Below, piece after piece: positions 6,999 to 10,857 of a stretch of DNA of 10,857 nt; within the stretch, counting starts at the first letter, position 1, and each line of letters starts with the position of its first letter. A program made the position numbers and the translations under genes. Under the pieces are notes generated by a model, which ran no database searches, was not told the DNA's origin, and saw only the letters and a program-made list of their open reading frames with translations. This DNA comes from Thermoplasmata archaeon (lineage in GTDB: Archaea; Thermoplasmatota; Thermoplasmata; Thermoplasmatales; Thermoplasmataceae): contig JAKAYJ010000030.1 in assembly GCA_021816385.1 (NCBI GenBank), forward strand, positions 1-10,857, read 5' to 3'.

Positions 6999-7006
6999 GA
7001 GGGTGA
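6999..7006 (+). promoter_or_regulatory. Ribosome binding site of the radical SAM gene
   Basis: GAGGGTGA, four bases before the ATG at 7011, closely matches the archaeal Shine-Dalgarno GGAGGTGA. It is the clearest ribosome binding site in the window and fixes the start. Confidence 0.65.
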
Positions 7007-7010
7007 AAAA

Positions 7011-8693
7011 ATGACGAGATTTGTATTAATATCAGATAGCACATTGAGTTATGAATACAGGAATTTTCCACTTCTAGATTTTCTACCCTGTGCGCCTGGA
7101 AAGGCAATACCAGAAAGAGTTTACAAATTCCTGAAGGGGCCGGCTCCACCTGCTAAGCCCAATGGCGAGACAGTGTTTGCACCATATGCAATAAGGAAGC
7201 TTGAAGCCAGCCTTCTTACAAAATTCAAGAGAGAAGAGATAGCTGTTGCACACGAGGATCATCTTGAAAACTTTATCAAGGATGATACTGAAATAATAGC
7301 GGTCTCAACCATGGATCCACTTGGTATTGGACCGACCACAATGTCCTACTATGCCCTATTCGGTGGCAATCTCGATGCATGGGTAAGGAGAGACTGGGAT
7401 AAGCTTATGGACAGGATCAATGTGGTGAGAAAGGGAAAGAAGGCAAAACTGATCGTTGGTGGACCCGGTGTATGGGAATTCACAATTCTCAGAGATGAGA
7501 TAGAGAAATACCATTATGATTACGTTTTTTCAGGTGAGGCAGACGATATCGCACCAATGTTATTTGATCAGATAGCAGCGAATGATATAGATAAAAATGT
7601 GTTCAGAACTGGTTTCGTAAGTTATGATGAGAACTTCAAGAGGGTTACGATCGATGATCCACTTTTCCTGTCAAGAGGATTTTCCAAAGCCGCATATCCA
7701 AGGCTTGAAGAGATACCAAGAATTGTTGCACCATCCATGAAGGGAATGGTTGAAGTCATGAGAGGTTGTGGTGTGGGATGTGATTTCTGTGAAGTAACAC
7801 TAAGGCCACTTAGATATGAACCCACTGAAAATGTTGTTGCTGAACTTAAGATAAATGCAGCCGCAGGTTTGACGAACGGTTGGCTTCACTCTGATGAATT
7901 CTTCGGGTATAAGCATGGTAATTTATTTGCGCCAAATGAAGAAGCCCTAACAGAACTTCTTACAGCAGTAATGAATGTTAAGGGTATCAAGACATCTAAT
8001 CCAACCCATGGTCGTGTTTCCATCCCTGCAGGTTATCCGGAGATGATGGAAAAGCTTTCAAAGATCCTGAAAACTGGACCGAGAAACTGGATAGGTATCC
8101 AGACGGGAGTCGAGACTGGTAGTGATGAACTGGCCAAGAAACATATGCCTAACAAGACCCTTCCGCTCAGGATAGGTCCAGATGGAAGCTGGCTGGATAT
8201 TGTCTGGCAGGGTGTATATGTGGAAACAAAGAACTACTGGAGACCTGCATTCACCTTACAGGTTGGCCAGAATGAGGAGACTGAAGATGATAACTGGCAG
8301 ACGGTAGAGATGATAAACAGACTCAGTAATTCCTATTCTGAAGGAGGCAGACCCTTTGAGTTCACGGTAACACCACTGGTAAATGTTCCCCTTGGGAGGA
8401 TAAAATCAAGATCACTCAACACAAATATGCTTACAAAGGATATGATGGCAGTCTACTATGCATCGTACAGGCATCTATCAAAAATGGCTACAAGAGACGG
8501 TTTCAGGGATACTGACGGGAACTTCCTTTCAAGGATAGGAACTGGATCTCTTATTTCTGGCGGCGGTTACCTTATGATGAAATACATTGAGAAGAGGGCT
8601 GCAAAGATGGGAGTAGACATAGAAAAAGTAAAACACTATGGAGTGGAGCATTCCCGGGATATTACATCTCTATCGGCACTTGCAAGAGCATAA
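7011..8693 (+). CDS. B12-binding domain radical SAM protein (GDGT-ring-synthase-like candidate)
   Basis: A 560-residue cytoplasmic enzyme with a cobalamin-binding-like N-terminal domain and a radical SAM core. The first domain shows the Rossmann-type VSTMDPLG (98-105), LIVGGPGVWEF (147-157) and YDYVFSGEAD (169-178, the 'D-VV-GEGE' position). The core has the [4Fe-4S]/SAM cluster motif CGVGCDFC (Cys253, 257, 260, CX3CX2C) in VEVMRGCGVGCDFCEVTLRP, and the later GIQTGVETGSDELAKKHMPN (362-381, the usual GxESG region). Members of this class make or alter lipids, cofactors and natural products by radical chemistry, often methylation or C-C bond formation. Archaeal Grs enzymes that put cyclopentane rings into tetraether lipids are of this architecture, and Thermoplasmatales lipids carry such rings, so Grs is a reasonable guess but not proven. 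The domain call is firm; the substrate is inferred. It has its own TATA box and ribosome binding site and leads a two-gene unit. Confidence 0.85.
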   Translation: MTRFVLISDSTLSYEYRNFPLLDFLPCAPGKAIPERVYKFLKGPAPPAKPNGETVFAPYAIRKLEASLLTKFKREEIAVAHEDHLENFIKDDTEIIAVSTMDPLGIGPTTMSYYALFGGNLDAWVRRDWDKLMDRINVVRKGKKAKLIVGGPGVWEFTILRDEIEKYHYDYVFSGEADDIAPMLFDQIAANDIDKNVFRTGFVSYDENFKRVTIDDPLFLSRGFSKAAYPRLEEIPRIVAPSMKGMVEVMRGCGVGCDFCEVTLRPLRYEPTENVVAELKINAAAGLTNGWLHSDEFFGYKHGNLFAPNEEALTELLTAVMNVKGIKTSNPTHGRVSIPAGYPEMMEKLSKILKTGPRNWIGIQTGVETGSDELAKKHMPNKTLPLRIGPDGSWLDIVWQGVYVETKNYWRPAFTLQVGQNEETEDDNWQTVEMINRLSNSYSEGGRPFEFTVTPLVNVPLGRIKSRSLNTNMLTKDMMAVYYASYRHLSKMATRDGFRDTDGNFLSRIGTGSLISGGGYLMMKYIEKRAAKMGVDIEKVKHYGVEHSRDITSLSALARA

Positions 8694-9794
8694 TTGGGAA
8701 AGATAATAAAAAACCCTGAACCCCTGGAAACGGCGTATATTCCAGGATACCTCATTAACAGGGACAGTGAGCTGGATTCTCTGCAGAAGAATGTAGTATT
8801 TCCTGTGATGAGCGGTTTATCAAGCAATATTTTTATTTATGGACAGTCGGGTACGGGAAAGACCGTTACCCTCAAATTTCTTTCATCCATGGAAACCGGC
8901 TGTTATTTCCACTATGAAAACGCCATATCTGCGGGTTCCTTCAAGAGGATTGTGGTAAAGATTCTCAATTCACTTGGAAAACAGGTCTCAGAGAAACAGC
9001 CATTTGATTCCCTGTTCATGAGTCTTAAGAGGTATATTTCCAGGCCGATCATACTCGTTGTGGATGAATGCCTGAATCTTGTAAAGACTGATCCTGATGG
9101 ACTCTACAATGTACTGAGGTCAGCAGAACTCTATGACCTTAGGATGGGCTTGATCCTTGCATCAGTAGATAACCCTGCCCTTCACATGACATCCAGGGAG
9201 ATCAGGAGGATCGGTATTTTCAATGAAATGAAATTCAGCAAGTATTCTACTTCAGATCTTTCAGGCATCCTGGATTACCGTTCAAGAGAATCACTTTATG
9301 ACGGTGTTATTGAACCGGAAATTATTGAAGGTATAGCATCCATATGCTCCAGGTCTGGAAGTGCGAGGATGGCCATAGAGATATTGCAGAAAGCAGCCTT
9401 CATGAGTGAATATGAGAACAGGAGGATGATTGACCTGGAAACTGTAAGGAAAGCTTCTGCAATGATCAACCCGTATATCACTGAAAGTAAATTGATGGAA
9501 CTGGACCAGAAGGAACTGCTCATCCTTCTATCAATTTGCCAGGTACTTGAAAGGGACATCGATGCAACAATGGAACATATAACTGACCAGATAGGCATCA
9601 ATTTTGAAACCAGGGATCAGACCATCCCTGACCTGCCACTTATTTACAGGGCCATAAGACATCTTGAGTCCCTGGATATAGTGGAGAGTGTGAGAGAAAG
9701 TTCAGGCAGGGGAAAGGGCGTTAAAAAGAGGTTTTTCATGGATGATCTACCTGTTTCAGTCCTCATACAGAAAATATTTGAAATAATAGAATGA
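8694..9794 (+). CDS. Orc1/Cdc6-like AAA+ ATPase
   Basis: A 366-residue protein of the archaeal Orc1/Cdc6 family, whose members bind replication origins and load the MCM helicase. The N-terminus (IIKNPEPLETAYIPGYLINRD) matches the family lead-in. Walker A is GQSGTGKT (50-57), Walker B LVVDE (121-125), an arginine-finger region SREIRRIG (167-174) precedes FSKYSTSDLSGIL (181-193), and sensor 2 is SGSARMAIEIL (221-231). A winged helix occupies about 265-366. The sensor-1 segment (LILASVDNP, 153-161) departs from the usual 'GISNDL', suggesting a divergent paralogue. The start is TTG directly after the preceding TAA (TAATTG); the next in-frame GTG/ATG (8808/8811) would remove the N-terminal lead-in and the next upstream codon is a stop. 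No Shine-Dalgarno is visible, so translation is probably coupled to the radical SAM gene. No origin-like repeats are seen nearby. It may be an accessory rather than the main initiator. Confidence 0.82.
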   Translation: MGKIIKNPEPLETAYIPGYLINRDSELDSLQKNVVFPVMSGLSSNIFIYGQSGTGKTVTLKFLSSMETGCYFHYENAISAGSFKRIVVKILNSLGKQVSEKQPFDSLFMSLKRYISRPIILVVDECLNLVKTDPDGLYNVLRSAELYDLRMGLILASVDNPALHMTSREIRRIGIFNEMKFSKYSTSDLSGILDYRSRESLYDGVIEPEIIEGIASICSRSGSARMAIEILQKAAFMSEYENRRMIDLETVRKASAMINPYITESKLMELDQKELLILLSICQVLERDIDATMEHITDQIGINFETRDQTIPDLPLIYRAIRHLESLDIVESVRESSGRGKGVKKRFFMDDLPVSVLIQKIFEIIE

Positions 9795-9798
9795 GGCT

Positions 9799-10857
9799 TC
9801 AGAACCACCATGAAAGATCTGGCTGTTTTTTTATAATTAGCTGCGAGAACAGGAAGTCGAAAGGCTCAAAGTTTCTAAGGAGAATCTTTGTATAGAATTT
9901 CCTGTCAACCGGTTGATCATCAAAATTGACAACCTTTTTTGCTGAATCGTTGATTATAACATTCATGGACTGCCCTGGCATGATCTCGATTCCATCTTCC
10001 ATCAGAGACTCCATTGAGGCTTTCTGTATGTTGTTTACCCTGTAATCCTGATAATATTTTGATGGCCTCAACGTGAGTAAAAAGTCACTTTTCTGGAATT
10101 TGTCAATGTTTCCCATATACCTGTTTTTTAATTCCACATATCTTGACTGTATGTAGTGATCATTCACTCCGGGTTCAAGTTCTTCAAGAAGCCTCAGGAC
10201 ATCCTCCTGTGCTTTTATCACAACTGTCGGAGAGTCTGAACGCCTGATTCCTATCCCCCTCACCTTGTAGCTTCCATCATATTTCAGGCCGAAATACCTG
10301 TTCAGGGCACCAAGACCAGATCTTGCAGGCAGAAATACCATCCATTTATAGTACCCATCCATCACTATATTTATTGAAGTCTCCTTTCTAACCCTTTTCA
10401 GTAGTTTCTGTATATCCCCATTACCCTGAATAAACAGCGAATCCACTATTCCATGTATGGGTGTAAACCCCTCAGATTCTCCTATCCTCATGGCCATCTC
10501 AAGTGCCCATCTTCCAACGGAGGTTATGGCCTCATGCATCTCTATCTTTCCAAACCTTGCGTTCTTGAACCCTGTATACCCAAATGATGTTAGAAGAAGC
10601 CATTTCAGCACCTTATCCCTCATTTCAAAATCCTTCCTGATCCTCTTGTTATACTTGTATATGAGCCTCCTCTTGAGAAGAATATCAAGTGATGATGGAA
10701 TGAATCCCTTTAAAACACTGGTGCTGTATGGATTGTCACCTGGCAGTTTTACCTGTTTATCAATCCCGATTGTCTCAGGAGACATGTTGAAATGATGCAT
10801 TATGGATGGATACATTGATGAGAAGTCAATCTCGTATACGTTCCTGTAGAATCCTGG
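9799..10857 (-). CDS. Family B DNA polymerase, C-terminal part (PolB2-like), 5' end beyond window
   Basis: The visible 352 residues cover palm, fingers and thumb of a family B DNA polymerase; the exonuclease and N-terminal parts lie beyond base 10857. Motif A is YEIDFSSMYPSIM (8-20 of the fragment) with the catalytic Asp kept. Motif B reads KWLLLTSFGYTGF (85-97), where the family has K-x3-N-S-x-Y-G, so Asn, Ser and Tyr are changed to Leu, Thr and Phe. Motif C is HGIVDSLF (135-142), where the family has YGDTDS: the first Asp is Ile, the second Asp is kept. The thumb-proximal LNRYFGLKYDGSYKVRGIGIRRSDSP (185-210) is clearly polymerase B. These changes resemble the degenerate archaeal PolB2 lineage, implicated in damage tolerance in Sulfolobales, rather than the replicative PolB. 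Whether it is active cannot be told. Its stop is four bases from the stop of the Orc1/Cdc6-like gene, tail to tail. Confidence 0.85.
   Translation of the reverse strand, partial: PGFYRNVYEIDFSSMYPSIMHHFNMSPETIGIDKQVKLPGDNPYSTSVLKGFIPSSLDILLKRRLIYKYNKRIRKDFEMRDKVLKWLLLTSFGYTGFKNARFGKIEMHEAITSVGRWALEMAMRIGESEGFTPIHGIVDSLFIQGNGDIQKLLKRVRKETSINIVMDGYYKWMVFLPARSGLGALNRYFGLKYDGSYKVRGIGIRRSDSPTVVIKAQEDVLRLLEELEPGVNDHYIQSRYVELKNRYMGNIDKFQKSDFLLTLRPSKYYQDYRVNNIQKASMESLMEDGIEIMPGQSMNVIINDSAKKVVNFDDQPVDRKFYTKILLRNFEPFDFLFSQLIIKKQPDLSWWF

Overview
The window reads as chromosomal DNA of a Thermoplasmatales-type archaeon (Ferroplasma, Cuniculiplasma or Thermoplasma relatives). The basis is archaeal replication genes (an Orc1/Cdc6-type ATPase and a family B DNA polymerase), TATA boxes about 20-29 bases before several start codons in the spacing expected of leaderless archaeal mRNAs, moderate-to-low GC, and a metabolic set (carbamate kinase, MqnD-like protein, B12-binding radical SAM enzyme) that fits this order. 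The genus is inference; no rRNA or tRNA gene is visible.

Left part (1-2829): the 3' end of a purine phosphoribosyltransferase gene meets carbamate kinase (arcC, minus strand) tail to tail. The two genes overlap in a 14-base perfect palindrome that encodes Ile-Gln-Ala-stop on both strands. Divergent from arcC is a DUF302 gene, followed by a separately promoted MqnD-like gene of the futalosine menaquinone branch.

Middle (2830-6866): a very AT-rich block holds a secreted protein with 14 N-glycosylation sequons (minus strand) and about 650 bases without a convincing gene. Next comes a 14-helix DHA2-type MFS exporter (minus strand). Divergent from it is a small surface protein with a type IV prepilin-like N-terminus. 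A perfect 8+8 inverted repeat overlaps the exporter's promoter and looks like a repressor operator.

Right part (6867-10857): a B12-binding radical SAM protein (candidate for the GDGT-ring synthase or a related lipid-modifying class) is followed, with no spacing at all, by a TTG-started Orc1/Cdc6-like AAA+ ATPase. Four bases beyond that, on the opposite strand, ends a family B DNA polymerase that runs off the right edge. Its palm motifs are degenerate: the first Asp of motif C is missing and motif B is altered. This suggests the PolB2-like lineage rather than the main replicative polymerase.

The most interesting items are the divergent polymerase beside a divergent Cdc6 paralogue, the stop-to-start fusion of a radical SAM gene to a replication-type ATPase, the exporter operator, and the triple repeat upstream of the mqnD-like gene. 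No CRISPR array, insertion sequence or RNA gene was recognised.
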